Part shown: positions 42,639 through 53,425 of the stretch, one piece after another
Layout: every line of letters starts with the position of its first letter
Numbering within the stretch: position 1 is the first letter of the stretch
Assembly (NCBI RefSeq): GCF_021531475.1
Contig: NZ_JADYTX010000010.1
Coordinates: 1-53,463 of the forward strand
Origin: Fusobacterium perfoetens
GTDB taxonomy: Bacteria > Fusobacteriota > Fusobacteriia > Fusobacteriales > Fusobacteriaceae
DNA: 53,463 nt
Direction: 5' to 3'
Made by a program: the position numbers and the translations under genes
Notes under the pieces: generated by a model
The model's input: only the letters and a program-made list of their open reading frames with translations
What the model was told of the DNA's origin: nothing
The model's database searches: none

Positions 42639-43208
42639 CTATTGTTTCAACTTTCTTTTTGAAACTAAGTCTTCTAGCATATCTTTTGTATTTTTATGGA
42701 TAATTCCACCTTTTTCTTTTAAATATTCAAGCTTTCTACTAATTTCAAAAATTATTCCCTCATCTATATCTTGAAAAGTTCTTTTTCTAATCTCGTCAAC
42801 ATTTGGATAATCTCTATTTTCCTCAATAGCATCTCCTATATAGATTATTTTTTCAAGAATTGACATATTTTTTCTTCCAATAGTATGATATTTTATACTG
42901 TTTAGTATATCCTCATCATCTATCCCAAACTCTTTTTTTAAAACTTCATACCCTGCAAGACCGTGAAAAATTTCTGGAAGATTTTCATACCCTTTAGCCT
43001 CAGGCATATCTTTACAAATCTCTTTTAAAGTTTCCACATCATCTTTTTTTAAATAATCGTGAAGTAGTGACGCAACTCTTGCTTTCTCCTCATCTACTCC
43101 ATATTTTTTAGCAAGCTCCACACACACTTTTTCAACTCCCAATGTATGAATATATCTTTTTTCTGGGAGTTTATTTTTTACAATCTCTCTTAATTTTTCT
43201 ATATCCAT
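42639..43208 (-). CDS. HD-domain Ap4A hydrolase, YqeK family
   Basis: A 189-residue HD-domain protein of the YqeK family, which symmetrically cleaves diadenosine tetraphosphate to ADP. HTLGVE holds the first His, LLHDYLKK (His-Asp) the HD pair, and FHGLAGYE plus IKYHTIG later His ligands of the diiron site. In many Firmicutes yqeK lies between nadD and rsfS; here nadD is absent. ATG 43208 is chosen for its AAGGAG site. It is co-oriented with rnr, 11 bases apart. Confidence 0.88.
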   Translation of the reverse strand: MDIEKLREIVKNKLPEKRYIHTLGVEKVCVELAKKYGVDEEKARVASLLHDYLKKDDVETLKEICKDMPEAKGYENLPEIFHGLAGYEVLKKEFGIDDEDILNSIKYHTIGRKNMSILEKIIYIGDAIEENRDYPNVDEIRKRTFQDIDEGIIFEISRKLEYLKEKGGIIHKNTKDMLEDLVSKRKLKQ

Positions 43209-43228
43209 TTTATCTCCTTGCAAAAAAA

Positions 43229-43244
43229 GGGTGTTTGAACACCC
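43229..43244 (-). terminator. Terminator before yqeK
   Basis: Perfect 16-base palindrome GGGTGTTTGAACACCC overlapping the stop of the GerMN gene, followed on the minus strand by seven T. It separates the amidase-GerMN genes from yqeK-rnr-smpB. Confidence 0.82.
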
Positions 43245-44041
43245 TAAATATCTTTTCTAAATTTAAAATCTCTCTTCAGATTAGCATATTTTACTTTGTC
43301 CGTATCCATACCATTTATCAAGATTTTAACTGTTTTTATATTTGTATCAACATTTGTCATTGTATTTACAAAAGAATAAATTAAAAGTAACTCATCTTTT
43401 GGACTCTTTACTTTATCAAAAAGTTTTTCTGGTAGATCTAAATAGACAACATTATCTATTAAGTAACAGAAAACCTCTACTTTTTCATTTATATTTGGTA
43501 TCTTATCAAGCTCTTTTAATCTTCTTATTGTTTCATCTAAAGTTCTTCTCATAAGCATATTTTTACTTTCTATTTTATTAACTTCAAGTTCAGAACTTAC
43601 TAATTTTTCTCCATCTGGGAAGAATATATATATTTTTTCCTTTTCACTCTCTTTTATAGTTGATTTTCTTTCAAATACAACTTTTGGTGCATCATTACTT
43701 GAAGAGTTAAAGTATAAAATTCCAGAAATAATAGTAACACACCAAAGACCTACCGTTATTTTTATTGACAGGTTTTCTCCATCTGCAAAAGATTTTTTTA
43801 TCTTTGAAAGATTTTCTTTAATTAAAGAAAAAATCTCTTTTGTTGCACTTGGAGGGTTAGATTTTTTTTGTTTTTTATCAAAGTTAAATTTTGATTTTTT
43901 TATATCTTCTTTTTTTTCTAATTTTTCTTCATCTAAATTATCTTTTTCAATAAAAATATTTAGATGTAAACTCTCTGGCTCATATTTCAGATTTTTCTTT
44001 TTCTCATTATTCTCTTCGTTATTATTTCTAAAATTTATCAT
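43244..44041 (-). CDS. Membrane-anchored GerMN-domain protein
   Basis: A 265-residue protein with a long charged cytoplasmic N-terminus (about 1-92, rich in Lys, Glu and Asn), one membrane helix (about 94-111) and an outer GerMN domain (about 135-260: IYIFFPDGEKLV, RTLDETIRRL, VYLDLPEKL, LLLIYSFVNTMT, VKILINGM). GerMN domains were first seen in the spore germination protein GerM but also occur in non-spore-formers, often near peptidoglycan amidases. Here it lies 9 bases after the amidase gene, so a cell-wall role is likely. No spore genes are implied. Confidence 0.85.
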   Translation of the reverse strand: MINFRNNNEENNEKKKNLKYEPESLHLNIFIEKDNLDEEKLEKKEDIKKSKFNFDKKQKKSNPPSATKEIFSLIKENLSKIKKSFADGENLSIKITVGLWCVTIISGILYFNSSSNDAPKVVFERKSTIKESEKEKIYIFFPDGEKLVSSELEVNKIESKNMLMRRTLDETIRRLKELDKIPNINEKVEVFCYLIDNVVYLDLPEKLFDKVKSPKDELLLIYSFVNTMTNVDTNIKTVKILINGMDTDKVKYANLKRDFKFRKDI

Positions 44042-44050
44042 TAAGTTCTC

Positions 44051-45076
44051 CTAATAAAAATAATTTCTTATATGCTCAGCTATATTTTTAGCCATTTTCT
44101 TTTGATGGCTTCTTGAATTTATTATAGAATAATCTTTTGGACTTTTTATAAATCCAACCTCTATTAAAATCCCTGGACAATTTACCCCTCTAAGTACAGC
44201 AAAGTTTGCTCCGTGTATTCCTCTATTACGCATACCCATTGTCTTAGAAAGATTTTTTGTCAGATTGCTAGCAAAAGGGATACTTTTTTCTTGGTTTTTA
44301 TTATAAGCTATCTCACCAGCTATCTGAACGATTGAACTTGTATTTTCACCATATTTCTCTCCGAAACTGTTTTCATATCTAGCTACACTAGCAGCATATG
44401 GTGATGATTTCTTTGAAAAATAAAATATTTCCATTCCATTGTGAGATGATTGATTTGATGAGTTAGCATGGATACTTACAAAAATATCTGCTCCTTTTTT
44501 ATTAGCTATTCTACTTCTATTTGTAAGGGAGATAAATTCATCTCTATCTCTCGTCATTACTACATTAAAATCTTCTTTAAGTTCATCTCTTAGATATTTT
44601 CCTATATTTAAAACTATATCTTTTTCTTTTACATTTTTTATTCCAATAGCTCCAGAGTCTTTTCCTCCATGCCCTGGGTCAATGACAACTGTATATTGTT
44701 TTATGTTTCTACTTTTAGATAGATCTATAACTAATCTATTTGGATTTTTTCTTATGCTCACTTTATGAAATATATTTTTTTGTAGTTTTAAGAAAAATCC
44801 GTGAGAGCCGTCATATTTATATTCTTGAATACTCTCCACATATTTAGGAAGTTTATTTGTTACCTTTTTATCATAATGGTCTGTCACTCCTCCTACCTCA
44901 ACAAATAGAGTACGACTTGTTTCGTCATATTCACTTATGTATATAGGTTTTGTTTCATCTAAATCAAAAACTACTTGTGTAGGAAAACTATTAAATCTTA
45001 CATTTTTAATATTAGATGAAAAAGATAGAGCAAACGTTAAAAGAAAAATTAAAACTGTATATATTTTTTTTACCAT
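44051..45076 (-). CDS. N-acetylmuramoyl-L-alanine amidase (AMIN + Amidase_3)
   Basis: A 341-residue exported cell-wall hydrolase that cuts between N-acetylmuramic acid and L-alanine. A signal peptide (about 1-21, VLIFLLTFALSFSS) precedes an AMIN domain (about 25-120) and the Amidase_3 domain (about 130-338). Zinc ligands are His in IDPGHGGKDSG, Glu in VKEKDIVLN and His in SIHANSSN; the catalytic Glu is in LIEVGFIKS. The AmiC-like build suggests septal or envelope localisation. It is translated just before the GerMN gene. Confidence 0.93.
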   Translation of the reverse strand: MVKKIYTVLIFLLTFALSFSSNIKNVRFNSFPTQVVFDLDETKPIYISEYDETSRTLFVEVGGVTDHYDKKVTNKLPKYVESIQEYKYDGSHGFFLKLQKNIFHKVSIRKNPNRLVIDLSKSRNIKQYTVVIDPGHGGKDSGAIGIKNVKEKDIVLNIGKYLRDELKEDFNVVMTRDRDEFISLTNRSRIANKKGADIFVSIHANSSNQSSHNGMEIFYFSKKSSPYAASVARYENSFGEKYGENTSSIVQIAGEIAYNKNQEKSIPFASNLTKNLSKTMGMRNRGIHGANFAVLRGVNCPGILIEVGFIKSPKDYSIINSRSHQKKMAKNIAEHIRNYFY

Positions 45077-45112
45077 AAGACCGTCCTAAAAATTTTAATA
45101 TAAATACAAAAA

Positions 45113-45137
45113 AACGACAATTAAATTAATTGCCGTT
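45113..45137 (-). terminator. Terminator after yajC
   Basis: Arms AACGACAATTAA (45113-45124) and TTAATTGCCGTT (45126-45137), which pair throughout on the minus strand with one G-U, followed by seven T. Confidence 0.82.
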
Positions 45138-45150
45138 TTTATTCAACAGA

Positions 45151-45420
45151 TTAATCTAAAAGACCAGCAATTGCTGATTTTCTAACTGTCATATGAACAC
45201 CTTTATCTATTCTAATTACGACAAAAGCTTCTTCTACACTTGAAATAACACCTTTTATTCCACCAACTGTAACTACTGTATCTCCAGCTTTTAAGCTATT
45301 TAACATTTCATTTTGTTTTTTTTGTTTTTTCTTATTAGGTAAAATCATAAACACATAGATAACAATTACCCAAACAGCTATCATTATAAGTGTTCCGTAT
45401 CTAGCAAATATTTCTTGCAT
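45151..45420 (-). CDS. yajC: Preprotein translocase subunit YajC
   Basis: A 89-residue single-span membrane protein accessory to SecDF-SecYEG. One hydrophobic helix (about 10-27) is followed by LPNKKKQKKQNEMLNSLKAGDTVVTVGGIKG, the family signature, and a small beta domain. ATG 45420 is used with a GGAGG site; a TTG one codon earlier is less likely. It stands apart from secDF in this window and ends in a strong terminator. Confidence 0.93.
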   Translation of the reverse strand: MQEIFARYGTLIMIAVWVIVIYVFMILPNKKKQKKQNEMLNSLKAGDTVVTVGGIKGVISSVEEAFVVIRIDKGVHMTVRKSAIAGLLD

Positions 45421-45485
45421 CAAATCGCCCTCCCAGTTTTTTATTCATATCTAAGTATATCATAGTTATATTTATTTTTCAATTT

Positions 45486-46634
45486 TTATTTGAATAAATC
45501 TTTTAGTCTATCTAAAAAGCTTTTATTCATTTTATAATTTTTATCTTTTAGGCTTTTATCGAATTTTTTAAGTAATTCTATTTGAGTATCATTTAAGTTT
45601 GTTGGAACTTCTATAACTATTTTTACAAGTTGGTCTCCAGCTCCATAAGCTCTAGGATTATTAATTCCCTCTCCTCTTAATTTAAAGATTTTTCCATTTT
45701 GAGTTCCTGCTGGTATTTTTATAGCTTTTTTACCATTTAATGTAGGGATTTCTACTTCTCCACCAAGAGCTGCTTTTGCATAAGTGATAGGTACTTCACA
45801 GATTATATTTTCTCCATCTCTTACAAAGAAATCGTGTTCTTTTACATGGAAGAAGATGTATAAATCTCCATCAATTCCACCTTCAGCACTAGCATCTCCC
45901 ATTCCATGGATTCTTAATCTTTGTCCATCATGGATACCTACTGGTATTTTTATTTTTTTAACTACATTTTCTCTTTCTAAACCTGTACCACCACATTTTT
46001 TACATTTAGTTTCTGGTATTTGTCCTTTACCTTTACATTTATCACATTCTTCAACACTTTTAAAGTTTCCAAGCATTGTTCTTTGAATTTTTTCAATTCT
46101 ACCTTTTCCACCACATTTATCACAAGTTTTCATCTTGCTTCCTGGCTCAGCACCAGTTCCATTACAAGCTTTACATTTTGCTCTTCTTGTGTATCTTATC
46201 TCTTTTTCTCCACCTTTTGCAACTTCCTCTAGGGTAATAGTTACATCAACTCTTAAGTCTTCACCAGGTTCTGGTCCTCTTTGTTGAGCACCTCCACCAA
46301 ATCCACTTCCACCGAAGAAAGATGAGAAAATATCTTCAAAGCCACTTCCAGAGAATCCTTCAAATCCTCCTCCGTAACCTCCTGCCCCACCATTTTCAAA
46401 AGCAGCGTGACCAAATCTATCATATTTTGCTCTTTTATCTTGGTCAGATAAAACTTGATAAGCTTCATTTATCTCTTTAAATTTTTCTTCAGCTTCTTTT
46501 TTTTCGGTTTCACTAGCATTTGCAAATCTATCTGGGTGATATTTCATAGCTAATTTTCTATAAGCTTTCTTTATCTCGGCTTCAGAAGCTGTTTTTTCTA
46601 CACCTAAAAGATCATAATAATCTTTCTTTGCCAT
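45486..46634 (-). CDS. dnaJ: Chaperone protein DnaJ
   Basis: A 382-residue co-chaperone that stimulates DnaK ATPase. The J domain (1-70) has the HPD motif in KYHPDRF. A Gly/Phe-rich linker (about 75-115) follows, then four zinc-binding CxxCxGxG repeats ([32 protein letters not shown]; about 145-210) and the substrate domains. It is a type I DnaJ. It is not directly after dnaK: a sugar epimerase gene and a terminator intervene. ATG 46634 with GGAGG chosen over a TTG four codons up. Confidence 0.97.
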   Translation of the reverse strand: MAKKDYYDLLGVEKTASEAEIKKAYRKLAMKYHPDRFANASETEKKEAEEKFKEINEAYQVLSDQDKRAKYDRFGHAAFENGGAGGYGGGFEGFSGSGFEDIFSSFFGGSGFGGGAQQRGPEPGEDLRVDVTITLEEVAKGGEKEIRYTRRAKCKACNGTGAEPGSKMKTCDKCGGKGRIEKIQRTMLGNFKSVEECDKCKGKGQIPETKCKKCGGTGLERENVVKKIKIPVGIHDGQRLRIHGMGDASAEGGIDGDLYIFFHVKEHDFFVRDGENIICEVPITYAKAALGGEVEIPTLNGKKAIKIPAGTQNGKIFKLRGEGINNPRAYGAGDQLVKIVIEVPTNLNDTQIELLKKFDKSLKDKNYKMNKSFLDRLKDLFK

Positions 46635-46654
46635 TTTTTCCTCCAAAATCTATC

Positions 46655-47512
46655 TTAAAATATTTTTATTCCTATACCTTTTTGATATATTTCACCTTTT
46701 TCCAATTTTTTTATTCCTAATTTTTGTGTAATATCTCTATTAGTTTTATAATAATCACTTATTCCGTCCCACGGTTCAAAGCAAACAAAATTAGATCCAG
46801 GAACACTCCAAAAAGCTATATATTCAAATCCGTTGTAATCAAACTCCAATATTTTATCATCTTTTTTAGATTTTAACCACACTTTTCTTGAATTAGTTTT
46901 TTCAAATATTAACGCATCATTTCTAAAAGTATCATCATCAAAATTAAGAATTTTTCCTTGGAAAATATCTCTTTTTTTATCAACTATAACAGCATTTTCT
47001 ACTGTTAAAGCTTTTCCATCTTCATCTTTTTCAAATTCTATATAGTTTCCACCATCTTTTGAAAAAATATTAAATGCAGGGTGTGCTCCGATAGAGAAAT
47101 ACATCTCTCCATCTGTTAAATTTTCAACTCTGTATTCTAATTTTAACTCTTTTTCTTCTAAAATATATTTTAAATATAGTTTAAAATCAAAAGGATATTT
47201 TTCTTTTGTATCTTCATTTGACTCAAATAAAAATTCTACGAAGTTTTCACCTTTGCTTGAAATTACAAACTCATTATCTCTTGCAAATCCATGTCTAGTA
47301 TTTATATTATACTCTTTTCCCTCATAAGAAAATTTTTGATCTTTTAGACTTCCTACAAATGGAAAAAGTACTGGAGAAGATTTTCCCCAAAATTTTGCAT
47401 CTTTTTGCCACATATGTTCAAATCCAGTGGTTTTGTCAAAAAGACTTTCTAACTCTGCTCCTTTACTTTCTATTACAACTTTTATTTTTTCATTTTCTAA
47501 TTGATATTTCAT
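46655..47512 (-). CDS. Aldose 1-epimerase family protein (LacX type)
   Basis: A 285-residue protein of the galactose mutarotase-like fold, LacX/YeaD subgroup. The sugar-handling residues expected are visible: RHGFAR (His near 74), GAHPAFN (His near 147) and FEPWDGISD (Glu near 256). These proteins interconvert alpha and beta anomers of hexoses or hexose phosphates; the substrate cannot be told. It sits between dnaK and dnaJ, 20 bases before dnaJ, and is probably cotranscribed with it. This is not a known part of the heat-shock system. Confidence 0.85.
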   Translation of the reverse strand: MKYQLENEKIKVVIESKGAELESLFDKTTGFEHMWQKDAKFWGKSSPVLFPFVGSLKDQKFSYEGKEYNINTRHGFARDNEFVISSKGENFVEFLFESNEDTKEKYPFDFKLYLKYILEEKELKLEYRVENLTDGEMYFSIGAHPAFNIFSKDGGNYIEFEKDEDGKALTVENAVIVDKKRDIFQGKILNFDDDTFRNDALIFEKTNSRKVWLKSKKDDKILEFDYNGFEYIAFWSVPGSNFVCFEPWDGISDYYKTNRDITQKLGIKKLEKGEIYQKGIGIKIF

Positions 47513-47550
47513 TATACTTCACCCATAATCACAACATTTAATCTAAAAAT

Positions 47551-47577
47551 TGGGAATAGAGCCAAGCTCTATTCCCA
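47551..47577 (-). terminator. Terminator after dnaK
   Basis: Perfect 12-base arms TGGGAATAGAGC (47551-47562) and GCTCTATTCCCA (47566-47577) with a three-base loop, then ATTTTTA on the minus strand. One of the strongest terminators of the window. Confidence 0.92.
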
Positions 47578-47595
47578 GAAAAATCATAATCAATA

Positions 47596-49428
<1,833 letters not shown>

Positions 49429-49481
49429 TCAATATTCCTAAAAATATTTATATATTCTAAAAATTTTAATTACCATTTTAA

Positions 49482-50051
49482 TTATTTCTTACATACTTTA
49501 ACCATTGATGGTCTTATTACTTTACCTTTTAATTTATATCCTCTTTGAAGTTCCATCATTATATAATTATCTTCAAAATCTTCACTTGCTTCAACCATTA
49601 CAGCCATATGTTCCTCAGGATTAAATTCTTTTCCTTCAGTATCTATTGCTTCTAATCCCTCAGCTTTAAATATTTCTCTGAATTGATTAAGTGTAAGTTC
49701 TACACCTTTTACTAATCCATCAAAATCATTTGATTGTTTTGAAGTTTCAGCAGCTCTAGTAAGATTATCTATACCATCTAAAAGTTTTGTTATTATCTTT
49801 TCAGAAGCGAATTTTCTAAGTTCGTCCATCTCTTTTTCTTTTCTTTTTGTAAAGTTTTGGAAATCAGCTTGTTTTCTTAAGTAAGATTGTTTCCAATCTT
49901 CTACTTCTGCTTTTAATTTTCCATTTTCTTCTTGAAGAGCTTCTACTTCATTTACTTCTTGTGATTTTTCATTTTCACAAGCTTCATTAGTTTCTTCGCA
50001 AACTTGTTCTTTTTCTAACTCTTCTATATCTTGTAATTTTTCTTCTGACAT
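49482..50051 (-). CDS. grpE: Nucleotide exchange factor GrpE
   Basis: A 189-residue factor that releases ADP from DnaK. A long N-terminal acidic coiled coil (about 1-95, many Glu) leads to the beta-wing domain with GVELTLNQF, FNPEEHMAVM and LQRGYKLKGKVIRPSMVKV, the GrpE signature. ATG 50051 is chosen because AGGAG fits it. It is between hrcA and dnaK, 13 bases after hrcA. Confidence 0.96.
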   Translation of the reverse strand: MSEEKLQDIEELEKEQVCEETNEACENEKSQEVNEVEALQEENGKLKAEVEDWKQSYLRKQADFQNFTKRKEKEMDELRKFASEKIITKLLDGIDNLTRAAETSKQSNDFDGLVKGVELTLNQFREIFKAEGLEAIDTEGKEFNPEEHMAVMVEASEDFEDNYIMMELQRGYKLKGKVIRPSMVKVCKK

Positions 50052-50064
50052 CACCAATCTCCTT

Positions 50065-51087
50065 TTACTTTTTTTTATTTCCGATTAATTTTTCTTTATT
50101 TATTACTTTTTCAACTTCTTTACTTATATAATCTATAAGTCCCATAGTTTTTGAATAAGGCATTCTCTTTGGTCCAATAACTCCTATTACACCTTTTGAA
50201 TCTCCTTTTTTATATACTGAGTAAACAAAGCTATAATCCTCAAGACCTTTTACAGGAAGATCATCTCCAAGTATAACATTTACTTTTCCCTCTGCATACT
50301 CATTACTTCTTACAATCTCTTCAAAAATATTTCTTACTTCTTGTTTTTCATTAAACATTTCCATTACGTCTAAAACTTCATTGACATTTTTATTTTTGAA
50401 AATGCTTGGAGAATTGCTTAGATATAATTTTCCTTCTATATCTTTATAAATCTCTTTTTCTATATCATTGTAAGTTTCAAAGTTTTCTTTTATTAAATCT
50501 ACAATTTCGTAGCTTTTTATCTTTTGAGTTTTTATTTTTTTATTAAGTCTTTCTGATAGATCAAAAAGTTTTTCTTTTGTAATTCCAGATTGTAACTTTA
50601 TCTTTTTAGTTGTTACATTCATATCTTCAGTAACGATTATAGCCAAAATCAAATAATCATCAATATGAACCAACTCTACTTTTTTTATATTTTCTTTTCT
50701 ATGGTTTGGCTCTATAACAACTGAAGCGTATGAAGTTAATCTTGATAGAATTGAAGATGTCTCTTTTAATATATTATCCAAAGCACTTATCTTTTGTTCA
50801 TATTCATTATTTATTCTCTTCTTTTCTTCAATAGATAACTTTTCAACCTTTAAAAGTTCATTAAGATAATACTTATATCCTAAGTCTGTTGGGATTCTTC
50901 CTGATGATGAATGAGTTTTCTCTATAAATCCCGCATCTTCCAAATCAGACATAACATTTCTGATTGTTGCTGAAGATAATTCAATATTATATTTTTTTAC
51001 TAAAGTTCTTGAACCTATTGTTTCACCATATGTAAGATAGAAATCTATAATAGCGTTAAGAACCAATTTTTCTCTTTCACTTAACAT
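50065..51087 (-). CDS. hrcA: Heat-inducible transcription repressor HrcA
   Basis: A 340-residue repressor that binds CIRCE and needs GroEL to fold, so it senses chaperone load. The N-terminal winged helix (about 1-75) shows GSRTLVKKYNIELSSATIRNVMSDLE, the DNA-reading helix, and GRIPTDLGYKYY follows. The C-terminal GAF-like part has GVIGVIGPKRMPYSK. It is the first gene of its operon and controls itself through the CIRCE site upstream. Confidence 0.96.
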   Translation of the reverse strand: MLSEREKLVLNAIIDFYLTYGETIGSRTLVKKYNIELSSATIRNVMSDLEDAGFIEKTHSSSGRIPTDLGYKYYLNELLKVEKLSIEEKKRINNEYEQKISALDNILKETSSILSRLTSYASVVIEPNHRKENIKKVELVHIDDYLILAIIVTEDMNVTTKKIKLQSGITKEKLFDLSERLNKKIKTQKIKSYEIVDLIKENFETYNDIEKEIYKDIEGKLYLSNSPSIFKNKNVNEVLDVMEMFNEKQEVRNIFEEIVRSNEYAEGKVNVILGDDLPVKGLEDYSFVYSVYKKGDSKGVIGVIGPKRMPYSKTMGLIDYISKEVEKVINKEKLIGNKKK

Positions 51088-51106
51088 CAAACCACCTTCC
51101 TAAATA

Positions 51107-51173
51107 TTAGCACTCATTCTCAAGGAGTGCTAACTAACAAATTCATAGTACCACTTTTCAATTAGTTTGTCAA
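51107..51173 (-). promoter_or_regulatory. CIRCE operator and promoter of hrcA-grpE-dnaK
   Basis: Perfect CIRCE: TTAGCACTC (51107-51115), nine bases, GAGTGCTAA (51125-51133). Upstream on the minus strand TTGACA (51168-51173), 17 bases, TACTAT (51145-51150). The operator lies just past the start of transcription, so HrcA bound there blocks RNA polymerase. Confidence 0.96.
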
Positions 51174-51224
51174 CAGTTTTTATAAATTTTTTTAGTTTTT
51201 TTCTATAATTTTTCCAATAAAAAA

Positions 51225-51252
51225 ACCCAACCTACTCTCTAGTAAGTTGGGT
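51225..51252 (-). terminator. Terminator after fucO
   Basis: Arms ACCCAACCTACT (51225-51236) and AGTAAGTTGGGT (51241-51252), one G-U pair on the minus strand, then seven T. Confidence 0.88.
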
Positions 51253-51259
51253 AATAATT

Positions 51260-52408
51260 CTAGTAAACTATTCTATATAATTTTTCAATATCTTCTAAAG
51301 TTACGTCTTTTGGATTTCCTCCTGTACAAACATCTGCTAAAGCATCTTTAGAAAGTTTTGCAATTCCTTCTTCAGGGATATTTATTTCTCTTAAAGTTTG
51401 AGGAATTCCTACATCTATTGAAAGTTTTCTTACAGCATCAACTGCTGCTTGAGCTGCTTCATCTTTTGTCATTCCTGTTGTATCTACACCTAAAGCTCTT
51501 GCTATATCTCCATATTTTTCAACACAAGCTGATTTGTTAAATTCCATTACTGTTGGTAAAAGTAAAGCATTTGCTACTCCGTGAGGTATATCATAAACTG
51601 CTCCTAATGGGTGAGCCATTGAGTGAACTATTCCAAGTCCTACGTTAGAGAATCCCATTCCAGCTACATATTGAGCTATACTCATTCCTTCCATATCAGT
51701 TAAGTTTTTATCAGCAACAGCACCTCTTAAATGTTTTCCTATCATTTCGATAGCTTTTATTTCAAACATATCAGAGATAACATGAGCTCCTTTAGTTATG
51801 TATCCTTCGATTGCGTGTGTTAATGCATCCATTCCTGTTGCAGCTATTGTTCTATTTGGCATTGTCAACATAAGTTCTGCGTCAACGATTGCTACTAATG
51901 GAATATCTTTTGGGTCAACACAAACTATTTTTCTATTTTCTTCTTCTATTGTAATTACATAGTTAATTGTAACTTCAGCAGCAGTTCCACAAGTTGTTGG
52001 AAGAGCTATGATAGGTACACATTTAGTGTGAGTTGGCGCAACTCCTTCTAATGATTTTATATCAGCAAATTCTAGATTATTTTTTACAATTGCAACAGCT
52101 TTTGCAGTATCGATTACTGATCCTCCACCTACTGCTACGATAAAGTCTGCTCCAGCTTTATTGAAAGCTTCTAATCCATCTTTACAGTTTTTAATTGTTG
52201 GGTTTTGTTTTAAGTCTGTAAATACTTCGTAAGGTATATTTGCCCCTTCTAATACTTCTTTTACCTTATCAAGTACACCACAAGTTTCAAGAATTTTATC
52301 ACTTACTAGTAAAGCTTTTTTATATCCTCTTGCTTTTACTTCAGTAGCTAACTCAGCTCTACAACCAATTCCAAAATAACTTGTTTCATTAAGAATATAT
52401 CTTGCCAT
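51260..52408 (-). CDS. fucO: Iron-dependent alcohol dehydrogenase, lactaldehyde reductase type
   Basis: A 382-residue group III alcohol dehydrogenase. It follows E. coli FucO almost throughout in length and motifs: RYILNETSYFGIGC at the start, VGGGSVIDTAKA (NAD-binding), PTTCGTAAEVT, and the iron ligands in TGMDALTHAIEGY (Asp, His) and GIVHSMAHPLGA, IPHGVANA (His). FucO reduces L-lactaldehyde to 1,2-propanediol during fucose or rhamnose fermentation. Similar enzymes act on other short aldehydes, so substrate is not certain. It is monocistronic, with its own promoter and terminator; no fuc or rha genes are nearby. Confidence 0.9.
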   Translation of the reverse strand: MARYILNETSYFGIGCRAELATEVKARGYKKALLVSDKILETCGVLDKVKEVLEGANIPYEVFTDLKQNPTIKNCKDGLEAFNKAGADFIVAVGGGSVIDTAKAVAIVKNNLEFADIKSLEGVAPTHTKCVPIIALPTTCGTAAEVTINYVITIEEENRKIVCVDPKDIPLVAIVDAELMLTMPNRTIAATGMDALTHAIEGYITKGAHVISDMFEIKAIEMIGKHLRGAVADKNLTDMEGMSIAQYVAGMGFSNVGLGIVHSMAHPLGAVYDIPHGVANALLLPTVMEFNKSACVEKYGDIARALGVDTTGMTKDEAAQAAVDAVRKLSIDVGIPQTLREINIPEEGIAKLSKDALADVCTGGNPKDVTLEDIEKLYRIVY

Positions 52409-52451
52409 TTTTTTCCTCCACTCATATATTTTTTTTACGTTATCTTTGGGT

Positions 52452-52480
52452 ATTATAACTTTTTTTTATATTTTTTTCAA
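52452..52480 (-). promoter_or_regulatory. Promoter of fucO
   Basis: Minus-strand TTGAAA (52475-52480), 17-base spacer, TATAAT (52452-52457), about 44 bases before the ATG. Confidence 0.8.
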
Positions 52481-52575
52481 CATAAATATTTATTTTTTAA
52501 ATTCTTTTGTAAACAATTTTAATATAATGTTCTAAAAATACTCTTTTAATTATATATCTACATATTTAAAAGAAA

Positions 52576-52602
52576 AACCTCTCAAGCTAAACTCAAGAGG
52601 TT
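52576..52602 (-). terminator. Terminator after cstA
   Basis: Arms AACCTCT (52576-52582) and AGAGGTT (52596-52602), with further pairing inside, then TTTCTTTTA on the minus strand. Confidence 0.75.
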
Positions 52603-52636
52603 ATTTCTTATCTATCACTGGGTTTCTTTTATGGTT

Positions 52637-53425
52637 CTATTTATTTTCTACTGCTTTTTTATAAATAGGATTAAATTTAACATAGAAAGCTATTGCTGAT
52701 ATAGCTGCTACTACTAAACCAACTGGATTTCCTATTGATTCAGACATTTTAAATCCTTCTGGAGCTATTAAAATGTAAGATGTAACAACCACTGTCATAA
52801 ATGTAGCTGGGATTGCTGCCATTAAATATGCTTTTCCTAATTTTGCTAAATAAGCTGCTGCTGCCCATAGAGCTATTGTTGCTAGAGTTTGGTTAGACCA
52901 GCTGAAATATCTCCATAAGATATTAAAGTCGATAAAACATAATGCCACACCAATTGCAAATAATGGGATAGCTACAATAAATCTATTTGCTACTGGACCT
53001 TGTTTATATCCTATTGCATCAGCTATTGTAAGTCTAGCACTTCTAAATGCTGTGTCTCCAGATGTTATTGGACAAGCTACAACTCCAAGTATTGCTAAAG
53101 CTCCTCCAACTTTTCCTAAAACTGTTCCAGAAATTTTATTAACAACTACAGCTGCTCCACCTTTTGATAATGCTACACCTAAACCAGGAGTTCCACCGAA
53201 GAAAGACATTGCTGCTGCTGCCCAAATAAGAGCAACTACACCTTCACATATCATTGCACCGTAGAATACTTTTCTACCTTGAGTTTCATTTCCAAGACAT
53301 CTAGCCATCATAGGTGATTGAGTAGCGTGGAATCCAGATATTGCTCCACAAGCTATTGAGATACATAGATATGGGAATACTGATTGATATGATACCCATA
53401 AAGGACACATATATATTATCAACAA
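52637..53425 (-). CDS. cstA: CstA-family peptide/pyruvate transporter, 5' part missing or broken
   Basis: C-terminal part of a carbon-starvation CstA-type membrane transporter, about 255 residues against roughly 470 or more for the family. CISIACGAISGFHATQSPMMARC and PITSGDTAFRSARLTIAD are family signatures, with about six hydrophobic helices. Homology fades upstream of the PLWVSYQSV segment (about 53400). There the same frame becomes AT-rich and meets TAG at 53459-53461, while another frame reads IRHTLPTFLYF, possibly the displaced continuation. So the gene is cut by the window edge and probably also shifted or interrupted. The listed start is only the open-frame limit. Confidence 0.85.
   Translation of the reverse strand: MLIIYMCPLWVSYQSVFPYLCISIACGAISGFHATQSPMMARCLGNETQGRKVFYGAMICEGVVALIWAAAAMSFFGGTPGLGVALSKGGAAVVVNKISGTVLGKVGGALAILGVVACPITSGDTAFRSARLTIADAIGYKQGPVANRFIVAIPLFAIGVALCFIDFNILWRYFSWSNQTLATIALWAAAAYLAKLGKAYLMAAIPATFMTVVVTSYILIAPEGFKMSESIGNPVGLVVAAISAIAFYVKFNPIYKKAVENK

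Noticed and set aside
43244-44041. GerMN gene as evidence of a spore-forming host
   Set aside because: GerMN domains occur in many non-spore-formers, and no other spore gene is present; the amidase neighbour points to cell wall.
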